A DNA stretch of 64,000 nt from Christensenella sp. UBA7588 (GCA_002478945.1 DLKM01000020.1:1-64000); one strand, 5' to 3'; positions 18,720 to 28,027 are shown, counted from the first letter of the stretch. Numbers and translations: made by a program. Notes: generated from the sequence alone by a model not told the origin.

Positions 18720-19739
18720 TTATCTCTGCACTCTGCCGCTGGCGTTACCCTTTGCCAAAGCGTTGACTTCGTCCACGGAGACCATATTGTAGTCTCCCTC
18801 CACCGAATGTTTGAGACAACTTGCCGCCGTTGCGAACTCGATGGCATCCTGCGCGTAATAATCGTGCAACATAGCGTAAATAAGTCCTGCGCCGAAGCTG
18901 TCGCCTCCGCCCACTCTGTCCACGATATGCATTGCGTATTTCTTGCTGAAAAACGCGTTGCCGCCTGCGTAAAGCATACCCGACCAATTATTGTCGTTGG
19001 CGTTTACGCTCTCTCTCAACGTGATTGCGACGGACTTGAATCCGAACTTGTCCGTAAGTTGTTTTGCCACCGAAACGTATCCTTGCTTGTCGAGTTTTCC
19101 GCTCTCGATGTCGGAATTTTCCGCTTCGATGCCGAACACGTCCTTTGCGTCCTCCTCGTTTGCGATGCAGACGTCGACGTATTTGCAAATCTCGCTCATT
19201 ACCTCGCAAGCCTTTTCTTTGCTCCAGAGTTTTTTGCGGAAATTGAGGTCGCAAGAAACGATTATTCCTTTATCTTTCGCACTCTTAACCGCTTGCAAAA
19301 CCGCTTCTGCGAGATTGTCCGAAAGCGCGGGGGTAATGCCCGTAAAATGGAACCATTGCACGTCCCTGAAAATCACGTCCCAGTCAAAATCGTCCGTTTT
19401 AGCAGTCGCTACGGACGAGCCTGCTCTGTCGTATATAACCTTGCTCGGACGTTGACTTGCGCCTTTTTCGCAAAAGTATATACCCACTCTGTCTCCGCCT
19501 CTTTGCACGAGCGACGTATCCACGCCGAATTTACGCAAAGAATTTATCGCGCATTGACCTATCTCGTGAGCGGGAAGTTTGCTTACGAAAGCCGCGTCCA
19601 CTCCGAAATTCGCAAGCGACACGGCAACGTTTGCTTCCGCGCCGCCGAAAGTTGCTTCCAACCTGTCCGCTTGCACGAAACGCAAATAATTTTCAGGCTC
19701 CAGACGGAGCATCAATTCTCCGAAAGTTACGACTCGCAT
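18720..19739 (-). CDS. kdgK: 2-keto-3-deoxygluconate kinase
   Basis: This 339-residue PfkB-family kinase begins VVTFGELMLRLEP, has GGAEANVAVSLANFG and the ATP/anion-hole motif GGGDSFGAG. KdgK makes KDPG from KDG, feeding the aldolase encoded just upstream. The start MRVVTFGEL is chosen because AAGGAG lies nine bases before it; an earlier in-frame ATG has no ribosome site. It overlaps the kdgA end by 13 bases. Confidence 0.92.
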   Translation of the reverse strand: MRVVTFGELMLRLEPENYLRFVQADRLEATFGGAEANVAVSLANFGVDAAFVSKLPAHEIGQCAINSLRKFGVDTSLVQRGGDRVGIYFCEKGASQRPSKVIYDRAGSSVATAKTDDFDWDVIFRDVQWFHFTGITPALSDNLAEAVLQAVKSAKDKGIIVSCDLNFRKKLWSKEKACEVMSEICKYVDVCIANEEDAKDVFGIEAENSDIESGKLDKQGYVSVAKQLTDKFGFKSVAITLRESVNANDNNWSGMLYAGGNAFFSKKYAMHIVDRVGGGDSFGAGLIYAMLHDYYAQDAIEFATAASCLKHSVEGDYNMVSVDEVNALAKGNASGRVQR

Positions 19740-20302
19740 ATTCTTACTATCTCCTTGCAATTTTGCACGACGTCTCCCTTCATCATAAAGGAACCGCCGA
19801 CTGCGTAAACTTTGTCAAAATCAAGATACTCTTTGAGGTTGCTCGAATCGACTCCGCCCGTCGGAATAAATCTGACTTGCGGGAACGGCGCGGAAAGTGC
19901 TTTCATCGCTTTCAAACCGCCGTAAACCCCTGCGGGGAAAAACTTGACTATATTCAATCCGTAAGAAAGAGCGCGCATAATCTCGGTAGGAGTTACGCAC
20001 CCCGGATAATACGGAATATCGTTATCGACGCAATAGCGAGCCACTTCGTCCGAAAAACCGGGAGAAACGATAAACTTTGCGCCTGCTTCCACCGCCTTTA
20101 ACGCTTGCTCGAGATTGATAACCGTACCTGCGCCGACGTTCATATCTTCAAACGTACGAGTAGCGATTGCGATTGCCTCCGCCGCGCAAGGCGTACGGAA
20201 AGTTATCTCCGCGCAATTTATTCCGCCCTCTCTCAGTTTGGAAAGAATATCGACCGTATCTTTTGCGTCGTTAATGACGACGACGGGAATAACCTGTTTC
20301 AT
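19727..20302 (-). CDS. kdgA: KDPG aldolase
   Basis: This 191-residue class I aldolase splits 2-keto-3-deoxy-6-phosphogluconate into pyruvate and glyceraldehyde-3-phosphate. The Schiff-base lysine is K120 in NIVKFFPAG. Glu32 in AEITFRT, GAGTV and PGCVTPTEI are the other conserved pieces. It lies one base after the SDR gene and overlaps kdgK. Together they finish uronate breakdown. Confidence 0.94.
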   Translation of the reverse strand: MKQVIPVVVINDAKDTVDILSKLREGGINCAEITFRTPCAAEAIAIATRTFEDMNVGAGTVINLEQALKAVEAGAKFIVSPGFSDEVARYCVDNDIPYYPGCVTPTEIMRALSYGLNIVKFFPAGVYGGLKAMKALSAPFPQVRFIPTGGVDSSNLKEYLDFDKVYAVGGSFMMKGDVVQNCKEIVRICES

Positions 20303-20303
20303 A

Positions 20304-21134
20304 TCACACCCCGCTGTAAGCCGAGAATCCGCCGTCTACGGGAATGACCGTTCCCGTAACGAATCCGCTCGCTCCGTCGTCCGCAAGCCATAGCAGGCAC
20401 CCCACGAGGTCCTTGATTTCTCCGAATTTTTTCATCGGAGTCGCATTGAGAATCTTGCCCGTTCTCGGAGTGGGCGTGCCGTCCGCGGTAAAGAGCAACG
20501 CTCTGTTTTGATTGGTAACGAAAAATCCGGGAGCGATTGCGTTGCAACGGATATGGCAAGGCGCAAAATGCACCGCGAGCCATTGCGTAAAGTTGGATAT
20601 ACCTGCTTTTGCCGCGCTGTAGGCAGGTATCTTGGTAAGAGGAGTAAACGCGTTCATCGACGAAATGTTGATGATGTTTCCGCCCTTTACGACCATATCT
20701 TTCGCAAACACCTGCGTAACGAGAAACGCCGACGTGATATTGAGGTCGAACACAAATTTCAAGCCGCTTTCCTCGAGTGCGAAAAAGTCCTTGACGCCTT
20801 GCGTCGACGGAGTCATAACTTCGTTGTCGGTGGTGGCTTTGGGATTGTTTCCGCCTGCGCCGTTGATGAGGAAGTTTACGGTTCCCCACTTTGCGTTTAT
20901 AGCGGCTTTCGCTTTGTAAATGTCGGCTTTATCGAGACAGTTGCACTTGAGTGCAAACGCATTGTCCCCGATTTGCTCCGCCACGGCGTTTGCCGCGTCG
21001 TAGTTAATATCGAGAAGCGCGACTTTCGCACCGCATTCCGCAAGGGCTCTTGCAAATTCCGAGCAGATAACTCCGCCCGCTCCCGTGATTGCAACTACTT
21101 TGTCGCTCAAATCGACTTTGAATGGTACGCTCAT
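20304..21134 (-). CDS. uxuB: SDR D-fructuronate reductase (UxuB-like)
   Basis: This 276-residue classical short-chain dehydrogenase has the cofactor loop TGAGGVICSE, catalytic Ser in NISSMNAF, and Tyr-Lys in PAYSAAKAG. Bacillus and clostridial uronate clusters use an SDR rather than the long-chain UxuB of E. coli to turn fructuronate into mannonate. Its location between uxuA (ATGA overlap) and kdgA supports this role. The symbol reflects function, not orthology with E. coli UxuB. Confidence 0.85.
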   Translation of the reverse strand: MSVPFKVDLSDKVVAITGAGGVICSEFARALAECGAKVALLDINYDAANAVAEQIGDNAFALKCNCLDKADIYKAKAAINAKWGTVNFLINGAGGNNPKATTDNEVMTPSTQGVKDFFALEESGLKFVFDLNITSAFLVTQVFAKDMVVKGGNIINISSMNAFTPLTKIPAYSAAKAGISNFTQWLAVHFAPCHIRCNAIAPGFFVTNQNRALLFTADGTPTPRTGKILNATPMKKFGEIKDLVGCLLWLADDGASGFVTGTVIPVDGGFSAYSGV

Positions 21135-22165
21135 TTTATCTCCTTTTCAACCGCTTCGAAAAGTCCGCAGAGGTAACACGCTCCCATTGCTCTGTCAAAG
21201 AGTCCGTATCCCGGTTTTGCGTCCTCTCCCCACACGTTTCTGCCGTGGTCGGGGCGAACGTAGCCGTCGAATCCGTTCTCGACAAGAGCCTTGACTATCG
21301 CGTATACGTCAACGTCTCCGCAAGCGGTCTGATGTCCGTTTTCATAAAAATTTATATCTCCGTCGTACTTGAGTTGGCGGAGGTGTGCAAAATAAATACG
21401 CTTTGCGTATTTTCGAGCCATTTTCGGCAAATCGTTAAATCTTCCCGCGCCGAGACTACCCGTGCAGAAAGTTATGCCGTTGTGCATATCTGGTACAGCC
21501 TCGAACAGTCTGTCGTAATCTTCTTCTCTGCATATAATGCGAGGAAGTCCGAACATATCCCACGGCGGGTCGTCGGGATGTATCGCCATATTTACGTCCG
21601 CTTCCGCGCAAGCAGGCATAATCGCGCGCAGAAAATATACGAGATTGTCAAACAGTTTTTCGTGAGTCATTCCCTCGTATTCGGACAAAAGCGCGTTGAG
21701 TTCGCTCGACGAATAACTCTCGTCCCAACCCGGCAAATGCAGGTTTTTCGCATCGAGCGCAAGCAACTTTTCGTGGTCGTACGCAAGCGAAGTCGAGCCG
21801 TCGGAGTGTTTGAAGTATAAGTCCGTGCGCAACCAATCGAATACGGGCATAAAATTGTAGCAAATGCACTTTACGCCCACTTTTCCGCAGTTGAGAATGT
21901 TCTGTTTGTACGCCTCTATATATTTGTCTCTCGAGGGTTTTCCGAGTTTTATATCTTCGTGAACGGGTACAGATTCGATAACTTCCATTTCGAGTCCCGC
22001 CTCATCGGACAATTTTTTGAGTCTTTCGAGTTTCGCAATATCCCAAACCTCTCCGACGGGCGTGTCGTAAACGGCCGTAACCACTCCGCTCATACCTTGA
22101 ATCTGCTTGATATAGTCAAGCGGAATGCAATCTTTTTCGCCGTACCAGCGAAACGTCATTTTCAT
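21131..22165 (-). CDS. uxuA: D-mannonate dehydratase
   Basis: This 344-residue protein matches UxuA: FRWYGEKDCIPLDYIKQI at the start, NMAIHPDDPPWD with metal ligands, ITFCTGSLGA, and VRPDHGRNVWGE. It removes water from mannonate to give 2-keto-3-deoxygluconate. ATGA overlaps with both uxaC and the SDR gene imply tight coupling. Confidence 0.95.
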   Translation of the reverse strand: MKMTFRWYGEKDCIPLDYIKQIQGMSGVVTAVYDTPVGEVWDIAKLERLKKLSDEAGLEMEVIESVPVHEDIKLGKPSRDKYIEAYKQNILNCGKVGVKCICYNFMPVFDWLRTDLYFKHSDGSTSLAYDHEKLLALDAKNLHLPGWDESYSSSELNALLSEYEGMTHEKLFDNLVYFLRAIMPACAEADVNMAIHPDDPPWDMFGLPRIICREEDYDRLFEAVPDMHNGITFCTGSLGAGRFNDLPKMARKYAKRIYFAHLRQLKYDGDINFYENGHQTACGDVDVYAIVKALVENGFDGYVRPDHGRNVWGEDAKPGYGLFDRAMGACYLCGLFEAVEKEIK

Positions 22166-23355
22166 AAAGCAAGAGTCTCCTTGATGTTGTAATACGCCAA
22201 GTCTTTGGCAAGCGCGACCGCAGACGAAGCGTCGTATTCGCCTTTGTCTACCTTGTCCGCGATGAAAGACGCAAGTATTCTGCGGTAAAAATCGAATCTA
22301 ACGTACGAACTGAACGACCTGCTGTCCGTAAGCATACCGAGATTTGTGCCTAAAACCGCGTATTCGGACACGGTTTCGAGCTGTCTCTTTATTCCGCAAA
22401 CGGTGTCGTTAAACCACCACGCCGCGCCGACAAGCACGTTTCTGAACGCACCCGAAATCGCGCAAACGGCTCTCAGACAAGCGTCGTTGAGCGGATAAAG
22501 CACGATTGTGGGCAAACCGCCGAGTTTGGTGTTTTCCTCGTCGAGGAGTTTTGCAAGAGCGTCCGTTGCGATATTGTCTCTGAAAACGTCAAAACCGCTG
22601 TCTCTGCCGATTTGCTCGAAAGCGGAAGAATTGATATTGCGGAAAGTGCCGAAATGAAGTTGCAATACGAGGTTTTTCTCGTAGCATTTTTCGATAAGCC
22701 ATTTGAGATTGTCGGTATTTGAAAAATCGTCGAAGCCGTGGTCTGCGATTTTGCAGCCTTTGGACACGAAATAGTCGAGCCTGTCCGACAAAACTTTTTT
22801 GTCCGTACCCTCCGAAAAGCATCTGTCGGGACGGAAAGTCGGGCGGACTTTAACGCCGTCGAAATCTCCGTGATTGCTCAAATCGGAGAACGGGTCGTCC
22901 GTGGTCGCGATATACTCGACGTTGAATTTTTTGAGCAGTTTTCTCACGCTCAAGTTTTTCAAAACGGCGTTGGCTTTTTCGTAAATACGGCTTGCGCTGT
23001 CGGCGTTGAGAGGTTCGTTTACGCCGAAAACCTGCAAAAGTTCCATTTGCGTCCAGTAATACAGAGGATTGCCGATAAGTTTAGGCATAATCTCGGCGTA
23101 CTTGAAAAACTTTTCTTTATAAGTGCGATTGCCCGTGATATAACTTTCGTCCACACCGCAAAGGCGCATCGCACGCCACTTATAGTGGTCGCCCGAAAGC
23201 CACAATTCTCCTATATCGGAAAAACGCTTGTCGTTTTTTATGTCCTCGTCGCTCAAATGACAGTGATAGTCGATAATCGGCAAAGCGGCTATGCTTTGAT
23301 AAATACTTTTTGCCGTCTCTCCCGAAAGCAACAAATTATCGTCGAAAAAACTCAT
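22162..23355 (-). CDS. uxaC: Glucuronate/galacturonate isomerase, compact
   Basis: First gene of the uronate operon. Residues PIIDYHCHLS give the HxH metal motif, and WWFNDTVCGI and GMLTDSRSF are characteristic of UxaC. It isomerises glucuronate to fructuronate and galacturonate to tagaturonate. At 397 residues it is about 70 shorter than most UxaC proteins (roughly 465); the missing length is in the middle, between RPDRCF and the RGC-like YFVSKGCK segment. No uxaB or uxaA is present, so glucuronate is the likelier substrate. Confidence 0.92.
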   Translation of the reverse strand: MSFFDDNLLLSGETAKSIYQSIAALPIIDYHCHLSDEDIKNDKRFSDIGELWLSGDHYKWRAMRLCGVDESYITGNRTYKEKFFKYAEIMPKLIGNPLYYWTQMELLQVFGVNEPLNADSASRIYEKANAVLKNLSVRKLLKKFNVEYIATTDDPFSDLSNHGDFDGVKVRPTFRPDRCFSEGTDKKVLSDRLDYFVSKGCKIADHGFDDFSNTDNLKWLIEKCYEKNLVLQLHFGTFRNINSSAFEQIGRDSGFDVFRDNIATDALAKLLDEENTKLGGLPTIVLYPLNDACLRAVCAISGAFRNVLVGAAWWFNDTVCGIKRQLETVSEYAVLGTNLGMLTDSRSFSSYVRFDFYRRILASFIADKVDKGEYDASSAVALAKDLAYYNIKETLAL

Positions 23356-23463
23356 TTTTTCACACTCCTATATGTATAATTTTACCACCCAACTTTTGCA
23401 TAGTAAACCCCGATTATTGCTTTTTTACTTGCAAAAATTGCGGTATTGTTCTATATTTTATAT
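23356..23463. promoter_or_regulatory. Divergent uxaC/araC-type control region
   Basis: For uxaC, TTTACT (23402-23407), 17 bases and TAAAAT (23379-23384) lie on the minus strand. For the regulator, TTGCAA (23429-23434), 17 bases and TATATT (23452-23457) lie on the plus strand, only seven bases before its ATG. Inverted half-sites TTTTGCA (23394-23400) and TGCAAAA (23430-23436), 29 bases apart, overlap both -35 regions and could be the regulator's operators. Confidence 0.7.
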
Positions 23464-24315
23464 ATGAGCATAGATAAATACGAAAATCAACAGATGAGCC
23501 AACCCGATTTTGAGGCGCATCACAAAAAAGACAAAGACTTCAAGACGGTGGAAATGCACTCGCACGATTTTTGCGAAGTGTACTTTTTCCTGCAAGGTTC
23601 GGCAAGTTACATCGTCGAAGATTGCAAGTACGTTTTGCGCTCGGGCGACGTGCTTTTGATACCGCCGAGCAAACTGCATCAGTTGGACATCAAAGACTCT
23701 GCCGAAACCTACGAGCGCATAGTTCTGTGGCTCAATCAACGTTATCTGAAACGCATTTCCACCCCGAAAACAGACTTGAACACCTGCTTTTTGCAAGCGT
23801 GCGAACGCAACGCTTTTTTGGTGCGAAACGCCGTTATTTCGGACAAAATTCGTCGCCTTTTTGACGGCGTTCTTCTCTCGAAAGACGACTCTTTCGGAGC
23901 CGACGTCGAAGGGGAAAATTATGTCAAATCGCTTCTCGTACTTTTGGGACGATACTTCTTGCAAAACTCGGATGATTTTGCCGTGAAAGGAAAGACCAAC
24001 GCCTGCGTAACCAAAGCGATAGATTACATCGGCGAACATATATCGCAAGACCTGTCGCTCGACGCGATAGCCTCCGCTCTTTTCGTCGACAAATACTATT
24101 TTGCCCACGTTTTCAAAGAAAACACCAACACTTCTCCTCATAGGTATATTCTCAAAAAACGACTCGTTTTGTCCAAACAACTCATAGAACAAGGCTACCC
24201 CGTTACCGAAGTTTATTCAAAATGCGGCTTTTCCGATTACACGCACTTTTTCCGCGCTTTCAAAAACGAATACGGCATAACGCCAAAGCAATTCTACGCC
24301 TCGATAAACTCATAA
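23464..24315 (+). CDS. AraC-family regulator of the uronate operon
   Basis: This 283-residue protein has an N-terminal cupin-like sensor (EMHSHDFCEVYFFLQG, then GDVLLIPPSKLHQ) and a C-terminal double helix-turn-helix (LSLDAIASALFVDKYYFAHVF; YSKCGFSDYTHFFRAFK, the AraC signature). It is divergent from uxaC and probably senses a uronate or pathway intermediate. The chosen ATG has no ribosome site and sits where transcription should start, so the mRNA may be leaderless. A TTG 18 bases upstream is inside the -10 region and is rejected. Confidence 0.9.
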   Translation: MSIDKYENQQMSQPDFEAHHKKDKDFKTVEMHSHDFCEVYFFLQGSASYIVEDCKYVLRSGDVLLIPPSKLHQLDIKDSAETYERIVLWLNQRYLKRISTPKTDLNTCFLQACERNAFLVRNAVISDKIRRLFDGVLLSKDDSFGADVEGENYVKSLLVLLGRYFLQNSDDFAVKGKTNACVTKAIDYIGEHISQDLSLDAIASALFVDKYYFAHVFKENTNTSPHRYILKKRLVLSKQLIEQGYPVTEVYSKCGFSDYTHFFRAFKNEYGITPKQFYASINS

Positions 24316-24371
24316 TCCGATAAAAACAGACTATTAGAATATCGAAATATTGTTTTTCCGGCTAAAAACGC

Positions 24372-24410
24372 AAACAAAAAAACAGCCTCGACGGGCTGTT
24401 TCGTTTTTTT
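24372..24410. terminator. Bidirectional terminator
   Basis: AACAGCC-N5-GGGCTGTT (24381-24400) is flanked by A-rich and T7 tracts. It separates the AraC gene from the convergent Gfo/Idh gene. Confidence 0.85.
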
Positions 24411-24428
24411 ATCGTATCGGTTGGTTTT

Positions 24429-25391
24429 TCAAAGAATTTTAACTTCTTTTCCGTTGCTTGCGTATGAGGCAAGTACTTCCCTTACGCACTTTGCGCCTTC
24501 GGACGCGTCTATCCAGAATTTTTCTCCTTTGTCAACGCAATCGTAAAAATGCGCTATAAGTTTTTCGTGTCCGTTGCCGTAGGAAAGTTTTCCGTACCAA
24601 TGTTCTCCTTTTCTTATGTCCGCAACTTCTCCGTCGATTAAAACCTCGTCGGGGTACAACGTGATTATTTTGCCTTCCGACATAAATCTTATTTCTATCG
24701 GCAAATCGCTCTTTGCCGTGTTTGTGGCAAAAAATTCAAAATCAGTATTCCCTTTGAACAACGCTATTGCGGTGTCCTCGACCTCGATAACGTCTTTGAG
24801 CGAATAATTGTAAACGTTTGCGCACACGCTTTCGGGCGCGCCGCAAATCCATTGCATCAAATCAAGGGTGTGAATCGCTTGATTTATCATCACACCGCCG
24901 CCCTCCGTTGCTTTTTTACCGCGCCAGTCTGCGGTGGCGTAATACGCCGCGTCTCTATGCCACGAAACGTTGCCGAACGCAAAATCTATCTTTTTGCCTT
25001 GCAGATATTCCTTGACGAATCGGCTAGAACGATTGTATCTGTTCTGCAGACAAACGCCGAGCATTGCTTTTGACTTGCTCTCTGCCTCGACAATTCTGTC
25101 TATGTCCTCGGCCTTTATACAAAGAGGCTTTTCGCAAAGAACGTTTACGTCTCTTTCGAGCGCATAAATTGCCATATCGGCGTGCAAATAATGCGGAGTG
25201 CAAATATGCACGACGTCGAGTTTTTCGTTGTCGAGCATCGCTTTGTAATCGGTGTATTTTTTCACGCCGTCGTATTTCTCGAGTACGCTCTCGTCAATAT
25301 CGCAAAGCGCGACAATATCGACGCCTTGTTTTCTCAACACGTCGTAATGCACCCTGCCTATAACGCCCAAACCGATGATTGCCGCTTTCAT
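24429..25391 (-). CDS. Gfo/Idh/MocA-family oxidoreductase
   Basis: This 320-residue NAD(P)-dependent dehydrogenase has Rossmann motif IIGLGVIGRVHYD, catalytic-loop CEKPLC (the standard EKP), and GGGVMINQAIHTLDLM. It is not in the uronate operon: its own terminator lies at the end and nothing precedes it on the same strand for 80 bases. The start MKAAIIG follows AGAGGC; a longer frame would add 21 residues without support. Substrate unknown. Confidence 0.86.
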   Translation of the reverse strand: MKAAIIGLGVIGRVHYDVLRKQGVDIVALCDIDESVLEKYDGVKKYTDYKAMLDNEKLDVVHICTPHYLHADMAIYALERDVNVLCEKPLCIKAEDIDRIVEAESKSKAMLGVCLQNRYNRSSRFVKEYLQGKKIDFAFGNVSWHRDAAYYATADWRGKKATEGGGVMINQAIHTLDLMQWICGAPESVCANVYNYSLKDVIEVEDTAIALFKGNTDFEFFATNTAKSDLPIEIRFMSEGKIITLYPDEVLIDGEVADIRKGEHWYGKLSYGNGHEKLIAHFYDCVDKGEKFWIDASEGAKCVREVLASYASNGKEVKIL

Positions 25392-25476
25392 ATATTGCCT
25401 CTTGCATTTGATATTATATACCTTATCATCGCTCCGATTCAAAGTCAATGACAAGATTTGAATTTATCTGCACCCA

Positions 25477-26283
25477 TTAAGCCGCAAGACCGTCTCTTTC
25501 CGCTTGATTTTCCTCTCTTTTATATGACGGTTCGATTGCCGCAAACGTCTTGTCTACGCGCTTGTCGTTTATAAGTATCGTTAGCCTGCCGATGCCGATA
25601 AACAGCAACATTCCCGCTATAAGAACGAGTGACATCAAAAAGTACGCAAGCGGATAATTGACGGTTTCGCTCTTTGAGAAAAACGACCATATAAACTCGG
25701 GACGGTAGAACGGATACGGATAAAAGCGCATTTTGCCAACCGCACCTCTGATTATCGAAAATATCGAATACGCAAGCGGATATATCGCGAAATACCAAAC
25801 GTCGGTATGTTTGACCCTTGCGCTCGAGAGCGGAAAGAACCACAAAATCAGCATAAGCGGAGGAATTATCATATGGAAATACACTTGTATGAAACTGCTC
25901 ATCGCGTGATAAGCGTCGTGCCACTTGAACGGCGGCGTGAAGCCCATAGGAATGCCTGCGGTATACACGATACCCGTGACGAGAATATACGTCGTAGCCA
26001 TTGCGCCGACAAGCGGATTATACGCCACCTTACCTGCGCCCTTTACGCCGTACGAAGCAAGTCCTACGCATATCAGATAGACGTATACGAACACGTTGGA
26101 TTGTATGGTAAAGAAAGATAAAATATTGAATTTTCCGTAATCTACGGGGCTGAATTTCTCGTCATACTCAAAAATGTAGTAACTCAATCTGTGTATGATA
26201 ATCAAAAAGCCGAACACGCCGAGAATGATTGCGAGCGTACCGAAAATCTTGTTTTTTGCGAGTTTGCTTTGATGAATTTGCAT
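25477..26283 (-). CDS. Pr6Pr-like six-helix membrane protein
   Basis: This 268-residue membrane protein has about seven hydrophobic segments. FFTIQSNVFVY, KWHDAYHAMSSFIQVYFHMI and YPFYRPEF resemble the Pr6Pr/FAR-17a group, whose function is unclear in bacteria. The start MQIHQSKLAK follows GAGGGAAAG. An earlier in-frame reading lacks a ribosome site. The C-terminus is charged. Confidence 0.65.
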   Translation of the reverse strand: MQIHQSKLAKNKIFGTLAIILGVFGFLIIIHRLSYYIFEYDEKFSPVDYGKFNILSFFTIQSNVFVYVYLICVGLASYGVKGAGKVAYNPLVGAMATTYILVTGIVYTAGIPMGFTPPFKWHDAYHAMSSFIQVYFHMIIPPLMLILWFFPLSSARVKHTDVWYFAIYPLAYSIFSIIRGAVGKMRFYPYPFYRPEFIWSFFSKSETVNYPLAYFLMSLVLIAGMLLFIGIGRLTILINDKRVDKTFAAIEPSYKREENQAERDGLAA

Positions 26284-26444
26284 AACTTTCCCTCTATACC
26301 GCGATACAACCATAATAAACCCTGTGTCGAGTTTTTTCAAGAGTGAAAAATGCAATCACGATTTTTTGTCGAAACGCTTGAAACATTCGTTATGCACGTC
26401 GCGTAAATATCCGACTTTTTCGAGCATCTAACCTATCGTATTTG

Positions 26445-27158
26445 TTATTTATTTTCTGCGAGCGCGCGGATTTTCGCAACGTTTTTGTTCATAAGTTTTC
26501 TTCCCAAACGTTCGTAAGCATATTTTTTCAAACCTTTGATGGATTGCGAATGCTCTTTGAGAAGCGCGTCGGGATTGTCGTAAACGCCGAAATCCTGCGT
26601 TATGCCTTCGCTTTGAATATAAGTATCGCAACAATCGAAATACACCGTCGGATTTGCGAAATTTTTGACAGCCACGCCGTAACCTATGAACGAACCGTCG
26701 GCGTTTGGCAAAAACTTCTTATGCAGTCCGTCAAGATAGGCTTTGTCGAGTATAAAACCCTCGAGATTGTACCACTTATCTTCGCATTCAACTTCCACCC
26801 AACTGTGGAAAATATCTTTGGGTGCTTTGTCGTAAACGAATCCCGTCATCGCGCCTTTTTGCAGAATCTTATCTATGGTAAAGCCGTGTACTCTGCACTC
26901 TATACCGAGAGCGCGCAAAAGTGCCATAAAAAGCGTGCCTTTTGTGTTGCATTGTCCGTAACCGTCTTTGAGAACCTCAGAAGCAGACACGTTGTCGGAT
27001 ACGTTGTAACCGAATAAAATCTCGTCTTTTACGAAATTGTATGCAGACGCGATTTTTTGTTTTTCGTCAAGATATTTCCACCCTCTTTGAGATATGAGGT
27101 TTTGAATCGACGAAGCGGAAAAATCCAACATTGCGGTTTCGTTCAGATAATCGTGCAT
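26445..27158 (-). CDS. Transglutaminase-like domain protein
   Basis: This 237-residue protein has no signal peptide. The papain-like triad appears as Cys in GYGQCNTKG, His in HSWVEVE, and an acidic residue after it (near NLEGFILD). The family includes proteases and peptide-modifying enzymes. The gene stands alone with GGAGGCACGCT before the ATG. Role unknown. Bases 26284-26444 around it contain only AT-rich sequence. Confidence 0.75.
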   Translation of the reverse strand: MHDYLNETAMLDFSASSIQNLISQRGWKYLDEKQKIASAYNFVKDEILFGYNVSDNVSASEVLKDGYGQCNTKGTLFMALLRALGIECRVHGFTIDKILQKGAMTGFVYDKAPKDIFHSWVEVECEDKWYNLEGFILDKAYLDGLHKKFLPNADGSFIGYGVAVKNFANPTVYFDCCDTYIQSEGITQDFGVYDNPDALLKEHSQSIKGLKKYAYERLGRKLMNKNVAKIRALAENK

Positions 27159-27309
27159 AGCGTGCCTCCGTGCGGTTTGAGTCGTGTTTCAACCGTATTT
27201 TACGATGAGCAAGCGGATATGTCAACGAATATGAAATTTTTTTCATATTTCTGTTTTCGTATCCGTTGCAAAATTCGTAAAAATATGTCGAAAAAATATA
27301 TCAATATCG

Positions 27310-27451
27310 TTGACTTTAACGTGGCAAACATATATAATCGATTTTGATAAATTTGTTTAGTTTTGCTAAACTTTTTGTTAAAAATTGCGAAACACGCTAA
27401 ACGAATCGTAATTTTTGCCTAAACTAAGGCAAAAGTTTAGTCAGTCTAAAC
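27310..27451 (+). promoter_or_regulatory. Promoter with two GTTTAG-N5-CTAAAC operators
   Basis: TTGACT (27310-27315), 17 bases and TATAAT (27333-27338) form a strong promoter. Two identical-type palindromes, GTTTAG-N5-CTAAAC, follow at 27355-27371 and 27435-27451. Single CTAAAC half-sites lie at 27397 and 27419. The first palindrome begins ten bases after the expected start site, a repressor-like position. Bases 27159-27309 include an AATATGAA/TTCATATT hairpin near 27230. Confidence 0.75.
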
Positions 27452-27493
27452 GTAGCGCACTTTGCGTGTATCGTTAAAAGACAAGAGGCAAAT

Positions 27494-28027
27494 ATGGAAC
27501 TTGGTATCAAAATCAAACGTCTGAGATTGCAAAACAATCTTACTCAAGAAGAACTTGCCGACCGTTGCGAATTGACAAAAGGATATATTTCACAGCTTGA
27601 AAACGAGCTGACCTCCCCGTCAATTACGACGCTCGAAGACATTCTCAACGCTTTGGGAACAAATTTTGCGGATTTCTTCAAAGACGAAAAAGAAGAAAAA
27701 GTCGTTTTTACCGAAGCTGAGTTTATCGAAAAAGAAACCGACGACCACAAAATCGAGTGGCTTGTCCCCAACGCGCAGAAAAACGAAATGGAGCCTATAA
27801 GAGTGACCATTGCGCCGCATACCGCGCTCGAGGAGGACGTCCCCCACGAGGGAGAGGAATTCGGATACGTTCTTTCGGGCAGAATTTGGCTGCATCTCGG
27901 TCAAGCCGCATACAGCGTGAAAAAAGGCGAAGTCTTTTACTTCTCCGCAGACAAGGTGCATAGGCTCGAAAACAGAACCAACGAAAAAGCCGTCGTGCTT
28001 TGGGTTGCATCTCCTCCCACATTTTAA
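27494..28027 (+). CDS. XRE-cupin transcription regulator (PuuR/PotR-like)
   Basis: This 177-residue protein has an N-terminal XRE helix-turn-helix (IKRLRLQNNLTQEELADRC) and a C-terminal cupin (EEFGYVLSGRIWLHLG, GEVFYFSADKVHRLEN). The arrangement is that of PuuR and other small-ligand sensors. It is placed directly upstream of potABCD and behind a promoter with paired palindromes. It probably senses polyamines and controls itself and the pot genes; that is inference. AGAGGC precedes the ATG. Confidence 0.9.
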   Translation: MELGIKIKRLRLQNNLTQEELADRCELTKGYISQLENELTSPSITTLEDILNALGTNFADFFKDEKEEKVVFTEAEFIEKETDDHKIEWLVPNAQKNEMEPIRVTIAPHTALEEDVPHEGEEFGYVLSGRIWLHLGQAAYSVKKGEVFYFSADKVHRLENRTNEKAVVLWVASPPTF

